Assembly: GCA_020252645.1 (NCBI GenBank)
Contig: JADCCN010000002.1
Span: 372,001 to 436,000, forward strand
From: Methylobacterium sp.
Lineage (GTDB): Bacteria; Pseudomonadota; Alphaproteobacteria; Rhizobiales; Beijerinckiaceae
Direction of reading: 5' to 3'
DNA: 64,000 bases
Below, one piece after another: positions 42,580 to 53,261 of the stretch. Positions within the stretch are counted from its first letter, which is position 1; each line of letters starts with the position of its first letter. The notes beneath the pieces were generated by a model, which worked only from the letters and a program-made list of their open reading frames with translations, made no database searches and was not told where the DNA came from. A program made the position numbers and the translations under genes.

Positions 42580-44234
42580 CCCGAAATTCCTCCGCCCTCG
42601 ATACTGCCTGGGCCGCGCTTCGCGCGCATCATGCCGGCCTCGCCAGCACGCGCATGATGTCGCTTTTCGAGGCGGACAAGGGGCGGTTCGAGGCCTTTTC
42701 CGCCAGCACCGATGGCCTGCTGATGGATTATTCCAAATGCAAGGTGACCGTCGAGACCCGCCGCCTTCTCCTCGCGCTGGCCGAGGCAGCGGATGTGCAG
42801 GGCTTCCGGGACCGGATGTTCGCCGGCGAGGCGATCAATCTGACGGAAAACCGGGCAGTTCTGCATGCGGCGATCCGCGCGCCAAAGGGCGCGCGCTTCA
42901 CGCTGGGCGGGCAGGAGGTGATGGCGGATGTCCTCGCCATGCGCGAAGCTTGCTTCGCTTTTGCGCGGGAAGTGCGGAGCGGCAAGATCGCCGGCGCGGG
43001 TGGCGCCTTCACGGATGTCGTGAATATCGGTATTGGCGGCTCGGATCTCGGTCCCGTCATGGCGGCGGAGGCCCTCCGGCCATTTCATGATGGCCCGCGC
43101 CTGCATTTTGTCTCGAATGTCGATGGCGCGCATCTCGCGGATGTCCTGAAGGGGCTCGATCCGGCGCGGACGCTGATTCTCGTGGCGTCGAAGACCTTCA
43201 CGACCATCGAGACCATGACCAATGCGCGCTCGGCGCGGACATGGCTCGCAAGAGCTTTGGGCGAACAGGCGGTTTCCAATCATTTCGCGGCCGTTTCCAC
43301 CGCGCGCGAGAAGGTCGAGGCCTTCGGCATTCCGGCCTCGCGCATGTTCGGCTTCTGGGATTGGGTCGGCGGGCGCTATTCGGTCTGGTCATCCATCGGC
43401 CTGCCGCTGATGATCGCCATCGGGCCGGAGCGTTTCGCGGAATTCCTTGCGGGCGGCCATGCGATGGACCGGCACTTCCGCGAGGCGCCGGCGGAACAAA
43501 ACCTGCCGATGCTGCTCGGCCTCATCGGCATCTGGCATCGCAATCTCTGCGGGCATCCGAGCCGAGCAGTCATTCCCTATGCGCAGCGCCTCTCGCGCTT
43601 TCCCGCCTATCTCCAGCAGCTCGACATGGAATCGAACGGCAAGCGCGTGACGCGCGAGGGCGAGCCTGTCTCCATGCCCACCGGGCCGATCGTCTGGGGC
43701 GAGCCCGGCACGAATGGCCAGCACGCCTTCTTCCAGCTGATCCATCAGGGCACGGATATCATCCCGGTGGAGTTCCTGCTGGGTGCGAAGGGCGAGGATG
43801 ATCCCGCACACAAAGCAAGATCAAGCGAAGTGGACTCCGGTTCGCGTGAAGATTTTGCGTTTGAAAAGGCTCTATCCGCCCATCATCCCCTGCTCGTGGC
43901 GAATTGCCTCGCGCAATCGCAGGCCCTGATGCGCGGGCGCACGCTCGCCGAGGCCGGCGGCAATCCGCATCGCGTCTTCCCGGGCGACCGGCCCTCGATC
44001 ACGCTTGTTTTCGAGCGTCTCACGCCCTTCGTGCTGGGCCAGCTCATCGCGCTCTACGAGCATCGGGTTTTCGTGGAAGCCGCGATCTGGAACATCAATG
44101 CCTATGACCAATGGGGCGTGGAGCTGGGGAAAGAACTCGCAACGAAGCTTGAGGGTCCGGTACTAACCGGCGAGGGGCTGGAGACGCTGGACGGCTCGAC
44201 CGCGGGGCTGATAAGAAGGATCCGAGGGGAATGA
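42576..44234 (+). CDS. pgi: Glucose-6-phosphate isomerase, with an internal palindromic-element insertion
   Basis: The 552-residue protein has [19 protein letters not shown], the phosphosugar-isomerase signature [19 protein letters not shown], and a C-terminal [13 protein letters not shown]. Between VEFLLGAKG and [13 protein letters not shown] about 23 residues more are present than in E. coli Pgi. The DNA coding for them (43807-43873) has the sequence character of the genome's palindromic elements. Frame and neighbouring motifs are kept. The ATG overlaps the preceding stop by four bases, tying an upper-glycolysis gene to purine-degradation genes. Confidence 0.95.
   Translation: MTRNSSALDTAWAALRAHHAGLASTRMMSLFEADKGRFEAFSASTDGLLMDYSKCKVTVETRRLLLALAEAADVQGFRDRMFAGEAINLTENRAVLHAAIRAPKGARFTLGGQEVMADVLAMREACFAFAREVRSGKIAGAGGAFTDVVNIGIGGSDLGPVMAAEALRPFHDGPRLHFVSNVDGAHLADVLKGLDPARTLILVASKTFTTIETMTNARSARTWLARALGEQAVSNHFAAVSTAREKVEAFGIPASRMFGFWDWVGGRYSVWSSIGLPLMIAIGPERFAEFLAGGHAMDRHFREAPAEQNLPMLLGLIGIWHRNLCGHPSRAVIPYAQRLSRFPAYLQQLDMESNGKRVTREGEPVSMPTGPIVWGEPGTNGQHAFFQLIHQGTDIIPVEFLLGAKGEDDPAHKARSSEVDSGSREDFAFEKALSAHHPLLVANCLAQSQALMRGRTLAEAGGNPHRVFPGDRPSITLVFERLTPFVLGQLIALYEHRVFVEAAIWNINAYDQWGVELGKELATKLEGPVLTGEGLETLDGSTAGLIRRIRGE
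43807..43873 (+). repeat. Palindromic element inserted in frame in pgi
   Basis: AAGCAAGATCAAGCGAAG-TGGACTCCGGTTCGCGTGAAG-ATTTTGCG has the layout of the half-palindromic elements common between genes in Hyphomicrobiales (compare 16186-16219, GCATTTTCGAGCGAAGTGG). It translates to [21 protein letters not shown] without a stop. The length is a multiple of three within the ~69 bases that exceed the usual gene. Confidence 0.65.
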
Positions 44235-44261
44235 AGGGAGCCACACGAATGAGGATACCCC

Positions 44262-44840
44262 ATGTTGAAACTCGGCACCCGCACCGTTCTTCTGCCCGTC
44301 GACCTCCAGATGGCGTTTGACGCAGCACCGTGGCCACCCCGCAACAATCCAGCCTCCGACGAAAACGGCTTGGCGCTTCTCGCCGCCTGGCGCAAGAACG
44401 GCTGGCCTGTCATTCACGTCCGGCATGATTCGATCGTTCCGGGCTCGACGCTCGGGCCGGGGATGCCCGGGCATGCGTTCCGGCCCGGTTTCGAGCCCCG
44501 GGAGGGCGAGGCCCTCGTGACGAAATCGGTCAATTCGGCCTTTATCGGAACGGATCTGGACCTGCGGCTGAAGCGTCTTCAGGCCGAAGCGGTGGTGGTC
44601 TTCGGGATCGCAACCGATATGTGCGTCTCCACGACCGTGCGCATGGGCGCGAATATGGGCTGGCGCATGATCCTCGCGTCCGATGCCTGTTTCTGCTTCG
44701 ACCAGCGGGACCTCGACGGCACCCTTATTCCGGCGGACGCCATGCATCGCGCGCATCTCGCAACGCTTGCCGCGGAATTTGCGACGGTTCTGCCAACCGC
44801 GGCCTTGCTCACGGCTGCAAGACCGGACCATTCCGGCTGA
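44262..44840 (+). CDS. Isochorismatase-family cysteine hydrolase
   Basis: The 192-residue protein shows the catalytic triad: Asp14 (LLPVDLQMAF), Lys88 (VTKSVNSAF) and Cys121 (GIATDMCVSTTVR). Family members hydrolyse amides or ureido compounds such as nicotinamide, N-carbamoylsarcosine or ureidoacrylate. Its place 27 bases after pgi, in an operon with purine-degradation enzymes, makes a ureido substrate conceivable but unproven. A strong hairpin terminator follows. Confidence 0.88.
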   Translation: MLKLGTRTVLLPVDLQMAFDAAPWPPRNNPASDENGLALLAAWRKNGWPVIHVRHDSIVPGSTLGPGMPGHAFRPGFEPREGEALVTKSVNSAFIGTDLDLRLKRLQAEAVVVFGIATDMCVSTTVRMGANMGWRMILASDACFCFDQRDLDGTLIPADAMHRAHLATLAAEFATVLPTAALLTAARPDHSG

Positions 44841-44847
44841 GCGCCCG

Positions 44848-44876
44848 AAAAAAAGCCGCGGTTTGCCGCGGCTTTT
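44848..44876. terminator. Bidirectional intrinsic terminator
   Basis: GCCGCGG (44855-44861), loop TTTG, CCGCGGC (44866-44872), with TTTT after it and a run of seven A before it. It can end the plus-strand hydrolase operon and the minus-strand pnp operon, which converge here. Confidence 0.85.
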
Positions 44877-44931
44877 CTGTTTTTCGAGACTGGATCACCG
44901 GGTCAACCCCGGTGATGACAGCGGCGGAGGC

Positions 44932-47088
44932 TCAATCCTCGTCGCCGCCCTTGCCGGCTTCGCGCTCGGCTTTCTGCTTGGCCTCGAGGTCTTCGCCGGT
45001 GGCCTGATCCACGACCTTCATCGACAGCTTGGTCTTGCCGCGATCATCGAAGCCCATCAGCTTCACCTTCACCTTGTCGCCTTCCTTCACCACATCCTTC
45101 ACATTCGCGACCTTGCGGGAGGCGAGCTGCGAGATGTGGACGAGGCCGTCCTTGGAGCCGAAGAAGTTCACGAAGGCGCCGAATTCCATCACTTTCACCA
45201 CCGTGCCTTCGTAGATCTGGCCGATTTCCGGCTCGGAAGCGATGCCCTTGATCCAGTTCAGCGCGGCCTTGATCTTCTCGCCATCCGAGGAGGCGACCTT
45301 GATCGTGCCGTCATCCGAGATGTCGATCTTGGTGCCGGTCTTCTCGGTGATCTCGCGGATCACCTTGCCGCCGGAGCCGATCACTTCGCGGATCTTGTCG
45401 GGGTTGATCTTGATGGTCTCGATGCGCGGCGCATATTGGCCGAGTTCGCCGCGCGGCGCATTGAGGGCTTCGGCCATCTTGCCGAGGATATGCATCCGGC
45501 CGCCCTTCGCCTGATGCAGCGCGACCTTCATGATCTCCTCGGTGATGCCCGCGATCTTGATGTCCATCTGCAGGGAGGTGATACCATTCGCCGTGCCGGC
45601 GACCTTGAAATCCATGTCGCCGAGGTGATCCTCGTCGCCCAGGATGTCCGAGAGAACCGCGTAGCGATCACCCTCGAGGATGAGGCCCATGGCGATGCCC
45701 GCCACCGGCGATTTCAGCGGCACGCCCGCATCCATCATCGAAAGCGAGGCGCCGCAGACGGTCGCCATCGAGGAGGAGCCGTTCGATTCGGTGATCTCCG
45801 AGACCACGCGGATCGTGTAGGGGAATTCATGCGCCGCCGGCAGCATCGGGCGCACGGCGCGCCAGGCGAGCTTGCCATGGCCGATTTCGCGGCGGCCCGG
45901 CGAACCCATGCGGCCCGTCTCGCCCACGGAATAGGGCGGGAAGTTGTAGTGCAGCATGAAGCGCTCGTGGCGGGTGCCCTCGAGATCGTCGATCATCTGC
46001 TCGTCATCGCCCGTGCCGAGGGTGGCCACGACCAGCGCCTGCGTCTCGCCGCGCGTGAACAGCGCCGAGCCATGGGTGCGGGGCAGCAGACCCACTTCCG
46101 AGACGATGTTGCGGACATCCTCGAGGCCGCGCCCGTCGATGCGGCTCCTGGTGTCGAGGATGTTCCAGCGCACGATCTTCGCCTGGAGCTCCTTGAAGAC
46201 AACCTTCACCTGCTCCTTGTCGAATTTCGGCTCCTCGCCTTCCGGGAAGAGCGCGGTCATCACCTTCGCCTTCACGGCATCGACCGCTGCATAGCGCTTC
46301 TGCTTGTCGACGATCTTGTAGGCCTCGCGCAGGTCTTTCTCGGCAACCGCGAGCATGGCCTTCTCGATGGGCGAGAGATCGGCCGGCTCGAAATCGCGCG
46401 GCTCCTTCGCGGCGCGCTCGGCCAGCGCGATGATCATCTCGATCACCGGCTGCCAGCCCTTCTGGCCCGCGACCACCGCTCCGAGCATCACATCCTCGGG
46501 CAGTTCCTGCGCTTCCGATTCGACCATCAGCACCGCATCGGCCGTGCCGGCGACGACGAGATCGAGCTTCGTGTTCTTCATCTGCTCCAGCGTGGGGTTG
46601 AGCACGTAGTCGCCGTTGATGTGACCCACGCGTGCCGCACCGACCGGACCCATGAAGGGCACGCCCGAAATCGTGAGCGCCGCCGAAGCCGCGACCATCG
46701 CCACGATGTCCGGATCATTCTCGAGATCATGGGAAAGAACCGTCACGATCACCTGCGTATCGTTGCGATAGCCTTCCACGAAAAGCGGGCGGATCGGGCG
46801 GTCGATCAAGCGGGAGACCAGCGTCTCACGCTCGCTCGGGCGTCCCTCGCGCTTGAAATAGCCGCCGGGAATGCGGCCCGCAGCGAAGGTCTTTTCCTGG
46901 TAATTCACGGTGAGCGGGAAGAAATCCACGCCCGGTTTCGGCTCTTTCGCCGAAACGACGGTGGCGAGCACGGTGGTCTCGCCATAGGTGGCGAGCACGG
47001 CGCCATCCGCCTGGCGGGCAATGCGGCCGGATTCGAGCGTCAGCTTGCGGCCGGCCCAGGTGATGGTCTTGCGTTGAATATCGAACAT
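44932..47088 (-). CDS. pnp: Polyribonucleotide nucleotidyltransferase (PNPase)
   Basis: PNPase degrades RNA 3' to 5' with phosphate and belongs to the degradosome. The 718-residue protein has both RNase PH domains ([42 protein letters not shown]), the [16 protein letters not shown] active-site region, a KH domain ([11 protein letters not shown]) and an S1 domain ([15 protein letters not shown]). The start at 47088 gives the usual MFDIQRKTI. It is the last gene of the rimP-to-pnp block. Confidence 0.97.
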   Translation of the reverse strand: MFDIQRKTITWAGRKLTLESGRIARQADGAVLATYGETTVLATVVSAKEPKPGVDFFPLTVNYQEKTFAAGRIPGGYFKREGRPSERETLVSRLIDRPIRPLFVEGYRNDTQVIVTVLSHDLENDPDIVAMVAASAALTISGVPFMGPVGAARVGHINGDYVLNPTLEQMKNTKLDLVVAGTADAVLMVESEAQELPEDVMLGAVVAGQKGWQPVIEMIIALAERAAKEPRDFEPADLSPIEKAMLAVAEKDLREAYKIVDKQKRYAAVDAVKAKVMTALFPEGEEPKFDKEQVKVVFKELQAKIVRWNILDTRSRIDGRGLEDVRNIVSEVGLLPRTHGSALFTRGETQALVVATLGTGDDEQMIDDLEGTRHERFMLHYNFPPYSVGETGRMGSPGRREIGHGKLAWRAVRPMLPAAHEFPYTIRVVSEITESNGSSSMATVCGASLSMMDAGVPLKSPVAGIAMGLILEGDRYAVLSDILGDEDHLGDMDFKVAGTANGITSLQMDIKIAGITEEIMKVALHQAKGGRMHILGKMAEALNAPRGELGQYAPRIETIKINPDKIREVIGSGGKVIREITEKTGTKIDISDDGTIKVASSDGEKIKAALNWIKGIASEPEIGQIYEGTVVKVMEFGAFVNFFGSKDGLVHISQLASRKVANVKDVVKEGDKVKVKLMGFDDRGKTKLSMKVVDQATGEDLEAKQKAEREAGKGGDED

Positions 47089-47154
47089 GTCTTGTCCTGT
47101 CGTGGCCGCACCGGACCCTCCGGGCGGCATGGCGGGTTATGCGCGAAACGGCCG

Positions 47155-47172
47155 GGGCGATTGCAATCGCCC
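47155..47172. promoter_or_regulatory. Perfect 18-bp palindrome in the pnp leader
   Basis: GGGCGATTGCAATCGCCC is fully self-complementary and lies about 67-84 bases before the pnp ATG. As RNA it forms a seven-pair hairpin with a four-base loop. pnp mRNA leaders often carry an RNase III-processed hairpin used in autoregulation, so this is a candidate for such a structure. A DNA operator is an alternative. Confidence 0.4.
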
Positions 47173-47380
47173 GGCACGGCACTCGCAAAACGGCGAGGCG
47201 CACCCGAACCCATGGGCAAGACGGCGGGAGGCTCCGGCGATCCGGCCAAGCTGGCCAGCGAAGCCCCCGGCGATCCTGCCATGGACACGTCGGGTTTCGC
47301 GCATGGGCGAAAGGGGCGGACCATTCCGTCCCATTCGGCAGAAGGGGGCGCAGGCAGCAGGCCCACACCCCGTTGGAAGT

Positions 47381-47650
47381 TCAGCGGCGGATGCCCAGCC
47401 GCTGGATGAGCGCCTGGTAGCGGCCCTCGTCCTTCTTCTTCAGGTAATCGAGCAGCGAGCGGCGCTGGGAAACCATCTGCAGAAGCCCGCGGCGCGAATG
47501 GTTGTCCTTCTTATGCGCCTTGAAATGCTCCGTGAGGTTCACGATGCGCTCCGAGAGGATCGCAACCTGCACTTCCGGCGAACCGGTATCGCCCGACTTC
47601 GTGGCGAAATCCGAAATGATCTGAGCCTTGCGCTCGGCAGTCACCGACAT
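47381..47650 (-). CDS. rpsO: 30S ribosomal protein S15
   Basis: S15 binds the central domain of 16S rRNA early in 30S assembly. The 89-residue protein matches the family length and pattern ([44 protein letters not shown]). The start at 47650 is preceded by AGGAGG. It lies between truB and pnp, the usual place; 292 bases without a gene separate it from pnp. Confidence 0.97.
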   Translation of the reverse strand: MSVTAERKAQIISDFATKSGDTGSPEVQVAILSERIVNLTEHFKAHKKDNHSRRGLLQMVSQRRSLLDYLKKKDEGRYQALIQRLGIRR

Positions 47651-47789
47651 CGAAACCTCCTGAGGTTGGGAACAGAGCCAGGCCGGGATGTCGTCCAGCG
47701 AGGCTGAAAATGCGCCACGGCCAAGCCGTATCGCGAGCGGGGCTATACAAGTCTTTGGCGGAAAAGGCCAGCCTATTCTGGGTTGAGCC

Positions 47790-48740
47790 TCAGCCCCCGA
47801 ACTGGAACACGCGATGCGGCCGCAGTTCCGCGCGCTGCACATCGCCGATGGCCACGAGATCGGGGCCGGAAAACACCGTCACATGGCCTTCCATCACCGG
47901 CGCGTCGCGCCCACGCAGGATGATGCCCTGCCCGCGCCGCAGACGCGCGGCGTCCCCGCCCGTAACGGTGACGCTGGGCAGTTCATCGAGCCCGCGCTCG
48001 ACCGGCGCGATGAGTGCGGCGAGATGCGCCTCGCGTTCCGCCGGATCGGCGATCTCGCGCGTGAGATCCTCGGCCGAGACAAAAATCGCCTCGGAGAACG
48101 GCCCCACCCGCGTGCGGCGCAGCGCCGTGACATGGCCGTAGCAGCCCAAGGCGCGGCCGAGATCGCGCGCGATGGCCCGCACATAGGTGCCCTTGCCGCA
48201 CTCCGCTTCCAGCACCGTGGCGGAATTCGTGTGGCTGACGATGGTCAGCCGCTCAATGACCACCTCGCGGGCCTCGAGCGCGACCGTCTCGCCATCGCGC
48301 GCGAGATCATAGGCGCGCTCGCCATCGATCTTGATCGCCGAGAATTGCGGCGGCACCTGCTGTATGACGCCCGTGAAGCGGGCCAGAAGCGCTTCCACCT
48401 CGGCGCGGGAGGGTCGCTTGTCGGAGGTTTTCGTCGCGGTGCCCTCGGTATCATCCGTGGTGGTCTCAACGCCCCAGGTCACTTCGAACCGGTAGGCCTT
48501 CTCGCCATCCATCACGTAAGGCACGGTTTTCGTCGCTTCCCCCAGCGCGATCGGCAGGCAGCCGGAGGCAAGCGGATCGAGCGTGCCGGCATGGCCCGCC
48601 TTCTTGGCGCGGAAGACGCGCTTGACGATCGCCACGGCGTGGGTGGAGGTCATCCCGACCGGCTTGTCGAGGATCAGCCAGCCATGCACATCGCGCTTCT
48701 TCGGGCGCGGCTGACCGTTTTGCTGCGGGTTATTCATCAT
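47790..48740 (-). CDS. truB: tRNA pseudouridine-55 synthase TruB
   Basis: TruB makes the universal pseudouridine in the T-loop of tRNAs. The 316-residue protein has the catalytic Asp55 in [13 protein letters not shown], the [12 protein letters not shown] motif and [12 protein letters not shown]. It overlaps the 3' end of rbfA by 11 bases. Confidence 0.96.
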   Translation of the reverse strand: MMNNPQQNGQPRPKKRDVHGWLILDKPVGMTSTHAVAIVKRVFRAKKAGHAGTLDPLASGCLPIALGEATKTVPYVMDGEKAYRFEVTWGVETTTDDTEGTATKTSDKRPSRAEVEALLARFTGVIQQVPPQFSAIKIDGERAYDLARDGETVALEAREVVIERLTIVSHTNSATVLEAECGKGTYVRAIARDLGRALGCYGHVTALRRTRVGPFSEAIFVSAEDLTREIADPAEREAHLAALIAPVERGLDELPSVTVTGGDAARLRRGQGIILRGRDAPVMEGHVTVFSGPDLVAIGDVQRAELRPHRVFQFGG

Positions 48741-49155
48741 CCTGGCCCGTTTCGGCCTCGCGCTTGGGCGCGAGATCGCGCTTCACGCGCTCTTCTGCGA
48801 AAATCTTCTCGATGCGCGCGGCTTCGTCATAGCGGTCATCGATGCGGAAGCGCAGGTCGGGCGCGAATTTCATGCCGCGCAGCCGCCGCGAGACCGCCCC
48901 GCGCAAGGCCTTCGCGTTGCGGTTGAGCGCCTGTACCGCTTCCTTCTCGCCTTTTCCCCCGAGCGGCATGATGAGCGCGGTCGCGAGCTTCAGGTCAGGC
49001 GACATCCTGACCTCGAGCACCGAGATGATGAAGCCATCAAGCGCCGGGTCCGGCGCCTCGCCTCGGGCCAGCGCGTCGGAGAGCGCATGGCGCACCTGCT
49101 CGCCCACGCGAAGCTGGCGCTGGGAGGGGCCCTTGGAGGGCTGGGTGGGGCGCAT
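48730..49155 (-). CDS. rbfA: Ribosome-binding factor A
   Basis: RbfA assists late 30S maturation and 16S 5' end processing. The 141-residue product has the KH-like core ([38 protein letters not shown]-like [13 protein letters not shown], and [18 protein letters not shown]). The start at 49155 gives [21 protein letters not shown] charged C-terminal tail overlaps truB. Confidence 0.94.
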   Translation of the reverse strand: MRPTQPSKGPSQRQLRVGEQVRHALSDALARGEAPDPALDGFIISVLEVRMSPDLKLATALIMPLGGKGEKEAVQALNRNAKALRGAVSRRLRGMKFAPDLRFRIDDRYDEAARIEKIFAEERVKRDLAPKREAETGQDDE

Positions 49156-49223
49156 GATGCAATCCTTCAACACGGGTGGCGGGGCTTGGACCCGCCCACC
49201 CGACTGGTGTTTTCAAGCGGGCC

Positions 49224-52200
49224 TCACAAGCTCCGCTTGATCTCCTCGGTGCGGAAGCACTCGATGACATCGCCGGCGCGCATGTCTTCGTAGTTGGTGA
49301 AGGCCATGCCGCATTCCTGCCCGACCTGGACTTCCTTCACCTCGTCCTTGAAGCGCTTCAGCGTCTTCAGCGTGCCCTCGTGGATCACCACGTTGTCGCG
49401 GATCAGGCGGACGCCCATGCCGCGCTCGACCTTGCCATCGGTGACGAGGCAGCCCGCGATGTTGCCGACCTTCGTGATGTTGAAGACCTGCTTGATCTCG
49501 GCATTGCCCATCATGGTCTCGCGGACCGTCGGCGCGAGCAGGCCCGACATGGCCTGCTTCACATCATCCACGAGGTCATAGATGATCGAGTAGTAGCGGA
49601 TCTCGACGCCTGCGCGCTCGGCGGCCTCGCGGGCCTCCTTGTGCGCACGCACGTTGAACGCCACGACCACGGCACCCGTGGCCTGCGCCAGCGTGATGTC
49701 GCTCTCGGTCACGCCGCCCGCCGCCGTATGCAGCACGCGGGCGCGCACCTCGTCGTTGCCAAGCTTCTCGACCGAAGCGGTGATGGCTTCCACCGAACCC
49801 TGCACATCGCCCTTGATGACGAGGGGGAATTCCTTCTTCCCCGCGCCATCCTTGGCGGCCTTCATGAGTTCCACGAGGCTCCGGCCCGTGCCGCCGCCGC
49901 GTGCTGCTGCCTTGTCGCGCTTCAGCCGCTCGCGATACTCGGTGATTTCGCGGGCGCGGGCTTCGTTCTCGACCACCGCGAGGCGATCACCCGCTTCCGG
50001 CGCGCCATTGAAGCCCAGGACTTCCACCGGAACCGACGGACCGGCTGAAGTGACCTGCTCGCCCTGGTCGTTGACCAATGCGCGCACGCGACCCCAATCC
50101 GAACCGGCGACCACGATATCGCCCTGCTTCAGCGTGCCGCGCTCGATCAGCACGGTCGCAACCGGACCGCGGCCGCGATCGAGCTTCGCCTCGATGACCG
50201 TGCCTTCGGCGGCACGCTCGGGATTGGCCTTGAGATCGAGCACTTCGGCCTGCAGCTGGATGGTCTCGAGCAGCTTTTCGAGATTGGTTCCGGCCTTGGC
50301 CGAAACCTCGATCTCGAGCGTTTCGCCGCCCATGCTCTCCACCTGCACATCGTGCTGGAGCAGCTCGGTGCGCACGCGCTCGGGCTTGGCTTCCGGCTTG
50401 TCGATCTTGTTGATCGCCACGATCATCGGCACCTTCGCCGCCTTGGCGTGGTTGATGGCCTCGATCGTCTGCGGCATCACGCCGTCATCCGCCGCCACCA
50501 CCAGCACCACGATATCCGTGACACGGGCGCCGCGGGCGCGCATCGCCGTGAAGGCCGCGTGGCCCGGCGTGTCGATGAAGGTGATCTTGCCGCCGAGCGG
50601 GCTCGTAACCTGATAGGCGCCGATATGCTGGGTGATGCCGCCGGCCTCGCCCTTCACCACATTGGTCTTGCGGATCGCGTCCAGCAGCGAGGTCTTGCCG
50701 TGGTCGACATGGCCCATGATGGTGACAACCGGCGGACGGGAGACCTGATCCCCTGTCTCGTCGGCTTCGCCGAAGAGGCCTTCTTCCACGTCCGCATCCG
50801 AGACGCGCTTCACCGTGTGGCCCATCTCCTCCGCCACGAGCTGCGCGGTATCCGCGTCGATCGTGTCGGTGATCTTGTGCATCTGGCCCATCTTCATGAG
50901 CAGGCGGATCACATCCACGCCGCGCTCCGACATGCGGTTCGCGAGTTCCTGGATGGTGATCGTCTCGGGCAGCACGACCTCACGGACGATTTTCTCGCGC
51001 GATTCGTTGCTCTGATGGCCCTTCATGCGCTGCACGCGGCGCTTGAACGCCGCGACGGAACGCTGGCGCTCGTCCTCATCCGAGGTGACGGACGAAATGG
51101 TGAGGCGACCGCGCGCCTTTTCCATGCCGGGCTTCGGCTTCTCGGCCCGACCCGGGGCGGGGAGCTTCACATTCGCCTTGCGGGGCGCATCCTCGTCGTC
51201 GAAATCGGCCGGCTTGCGCGGGGGGGCCGCACCGGGCTGGCGCTGCGGACGGATATCGCCGAATTCCGGGCTGACCGCCGGAGGGGCGCCGCCGCCGAGA
51301 CGCGGACCACCCGGACCACGGGCCGAGAGCCCGCCCGCCGGCCCCTGGCCGGGCCGCGGGCCGAAGCCGAGGCGCACCGTGCCCTGCGGACGATCCCCAT
51401 CGCGGCGGGGCGCACCCTCGCCACGCGGACCATCGAAGCGGCGCGGCGAACCACCCTCGCGGTTGAAGCCACCGCCTTCGCGCGGCACGCCCTCGCCGCG
51501 GGGGCGGAACCCGCCGCCTTCACGATTGAAACCACCGCCCTCACGCGGCGCGCCTTCGCGCGGGCGAAAACCACCGCCTTCACGATTGAAACCACCGCCC
51601 TCACGCGGCGCGCCTTCGCGCGGGCGAAAACCACCGCCCTCGCGCGGGGAACCGCGATCACCCCCTTCGCGACGCGGACCATCGCCGCGCGGCGCATTGC
51701 CTTCGCCGGAGCGGTTGAAATTCTTGCCATCGAGACGCGGCGGGCGCTGCCCGAAATCGCGCTGGGGCGAATCGTAGCGCGGGCGATCCGTTTGCGACGG
51801 CGCAGGACGCTGGGCCTGTGGCGCGGGCGCCGGCGCGGGCACCACGGGCTTGGCAGGAACGGGGGCAGGAGCGGGTGCTGGCGCGACAGGGGCGGGCTGC
51901 TGAGGCTGGGCGCGCGGCGCTTCCGGCGCGGAGGATGGCGCGGCGGCAGCGGCGGCGGCCTTCTGGGCAGCAGCTTCCTGCTCGCGGCGGCGCGCCTCGG
52001 CGGCGGCATGCTCCTCGCGCTCGCGGCGCTCCTGCTCCTGGCGACGACGCTCTTCCTCCTCGCGGCGGCGAGCCTCGGCGAGAACCTGGGCGCGACGATC
52101 GGCCTCGGCATTGGTGAGGTTGCTCTGGGCCTCTGGCGCGCGGGGCGCCGGCGCTTCCTGCACGGGCGGGCGCGGCGGCGGCGGAACCGGCTGGGCCTTG

Positions 52201-52400
52201 GTTTCCGTGAAAACGGGCTTTCCGGGGCGCGCCTCGACCGGGCCGGGACGGCGCTTCACCGTCTCGACGACGACCGGGTTCGTACGGCCATGCGAGAAAC
52301 TCTGCTTGACGATGCCCGTCTCGATCGGACGCTTCAGCGAAAGGGTCTTGCCCCCGCCGACCGTCAGCTTCTTGTCGCCCGTGTCGTTGTTGTCCGCCAT
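49224..52400 (-). CDS. infB: Translation initiation factor IF-2
   Basis: IF-2 is the GTPase that places initiator tRNA on the ribosome. The 1,058-residue protein has an N-terminal IF2_N-like start ([14 protein letters not shown]), a long Ala/Glu/Arg and Pro/Ala region, a Gly/Arg-rich region with repeated [16 protein letters not shown] units at about 250-330, and then the G domain ([21 protein letters not shown]) and C-terminal domains. The start at 52400 ([11 protein letters not shown]) is used; upstream codons have no family similarity. Length is greater than usual because of the low-complexity region. Confidence 0.96.
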   Translation of the reverse strand: MADNNDTGDKKLTVGGGKTLSLKRPIETGIVKQSFSHGRTNPVVVETVKRRPGPVEARPGKPVFTETKAQPVPPPPRPPVQEAPAPRAPEAQSNLTNAEADRRAQVLAEARRREEEERRRQEQERREREEHAAAEARRREQEAAAQKAAAAAAAPSSAPEAPRAQPQQPAPVAPAPAPAPVPAKPVVPAPAPAPQAQRPAPSQTDRPRYDSPQRDFGQRPPRLDGKNFNRSGEGNAPRGDGPRREGGDRGSPREGGGFRPREGAPREGGGFNREGGGFRPREGAPREGGGFNREGGGFRPRGEGVPREGGGFNREGGSPRRFDGPRGEGAPRRDGDRPQGTVRLGFGPRPGQGPAGGLSARGPGGPRLGGGAPPAVSPEFGDIRPQRQPGAAPPRKPADFDDEDAPRKANVKLPAPGRAEKPKPGMEKARGRLTISSVTSDEDERQRSVAAFKRRVQRMKGHQSNESREKIVREVVLPETITIQELANRMSERGVDVIRLLMKMGQMHKITDTIDADTAQLVAEEMGHTVKRVSDADVEEGLFGEADETGDQVSRPPVVTIMGHVDHGKTSLLDAIRKTNVVKGEAGGITQHIGAYQVTSPLGGKITFIDTPGHAAFTAMRARGARVTDIVVLVVAADDGVMPQTIEAINHAKAAKVPMIVAINKIDKPEAKPERVRTELLQHDVQVESMGGETLEIEVSAKAGTNLEKLLETIQLQAEVLDLKANPERAAEGTVIEAKLDRGRGPVATVLIERGTLKQGDIVVAGSDWGRVRALVNDQGEQVTSAGPSVPVEVLGFNGAPEAGDRLAVVENEARAREITEYRERLKRDKAAARGGGTGRSLVELMKAAKDGAGKKEFPLVIKGDVQGSVEAITASVEKLGNDEVRARVLHTAAGGVTESDITLAQATGAVVVAFNVRAHKEAREAAERAGVEIRYYSIIYDLVDDVKQAMSGLLAPTVRETMMGNAEIKQVFNITKVGNIAGCLVTDGKVERGMGVRLIRDNVVIHEGTLKTLKRFKDEVKEVQVGQECGMAFTNYEDMRAGDVIECFRTEEIKRSL
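51478..51640. repeat. Tandem ~60-bp repeats within infB
   Basis: Bases 51541-51579 and 51601-51639 are identical (TCACGCGGCGCGCCTTCGCG and onward), and the unit extends to a 60-bp period. A third, more diverged unit precedes at about 51478-51540. Each encodes the 20-residue repeat containing [13 protein letters not shown] and RPREGAP. Copy number is likely to vary between strains. Confidence 0.85.
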
Positions 52401-52565
52401 TCGTTTTCCGTCGTCCTCGTAACCCGTTCCCGTCAGTCCGGCCGCACGATCCTCGCACGAACCGGACCCGTGATGCTGGAGCGGCCCCATGCCGCCCTTA
52501 CCACGTCCGAAAGACCCCGACACGGAACTCGCATCCGATCCGGGATCGGACGGGTGCGTTCCGCG

Positions 52566-53261
52566 TCAGGATCGTGAAAAATCCAACGCCTCGGCAGGCA
52601 CGGCGTCCGGGGCGGAGCCGCCCGGGGCAGCCGGGTCGCCAACCCGGAATTCATCCAGTCGCCGCGCGCGGGCCAGAAAGGCCGAACTCGCTTCCTGCGA
52701 CCTGAGCGCGGCATGTATCACATGTTCACGCCCCAAGGACAGCGCTAATTCATGGGCCGCCAGCCCTTGAATCACGGGCGGATCAGCCCGGCCCGGCCCG
52801 CGACCACGCAGATACCCCTGGAGGCGTCGCCTTTCGGCCTCCGAGCCGTCCCGTGCCTGAACCAGCACGGCAATCGCGCCCTTCATGCCCTCGATCTTGT
52901 CGAAACCGGTCACGACCGCGCCGGCCTTGTTGGCGATCGAGAGCATCTGCAGCGCATCCTGCTTCAGAAGCCGCTCCACCTGTTCCGCGAGATCGCCCGG
53001 GCAGGTCACCTCGATTTTCAGCGCGCGGGCGAAGACCTTCCGGCGCATGGCCTGCTCGAGCGTCGCGCGGCTGTTCGAAACCCAGACCCCGCGCCCCGGA
53101 AGCCTGCTCCGGATATCCGGCACCACGCTTCCATCCGGCCCTGCGACAAAGCGGATGAGCTCTTCCACCGGCCGAACCGCACGTGTCACCGCGCACATCC
53201 GCTTCGTGGCGGCGCGATCCGCGTTCAGCATGTCGGCAGGAGGGATATCGGGTTCGGTCAC
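52566..53261 (-). CDS. YlxR (DUF448)-family RNA-binding protein with L7Ae-like C-terminal part
   Basis: The 231-residue product begins with the DUF448 fold: CAVTRAVRPVEELIRFVAGPDGSVVPDI and LPGRGVWVSNSRATLEQAM. Its second half (LLKQDALQMLSIANKAGAVVTGFDKIEGMKG) resembles the L7Ae/YlxQ-type RNA-binding fold. It is located between nusA and infB and overlaps nusA by four bases, as in other alphaproteobacteria. A ribosome or RNase P related role is suggested for the family; the function here is unproven. Confidence 0.88.
   Translation of the reverse strand: MTEPDIPPADMLNADRAATKRMCAVTRAVRPVEELIRFVAGPDGSVVPDIRSRLPGRGVWVSNSRATLEQAMRRKVFARALKIEVTCPGDLAEQVERLLKQDALQMLSIANKAGAVVTGFDKIEGMKGAIAVLVQARDGSEAERRRLQGYLRGRGPGRADPPVIQGLAAHELALSLGREHVIHAALRSQEASSAFLARARRLDEFRVGDPAAPGGSAPDAVPAEALDFSRS

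Noticed and set aside
44683-47409. A 908-codon open frame on the plus strand opposite pnp
   Set aside because: It is antisense to a clear PNPase gene, His/Arg/Asp-rich without domains, and results from high-GC codon bias.
50352-52577. A 741-codon open frame opposite infB
   Set aside because: Antisense shadow of IF-2; its Arg/Thr/Ala-rich repeats mirror the Gly/Arg repeats of infB.
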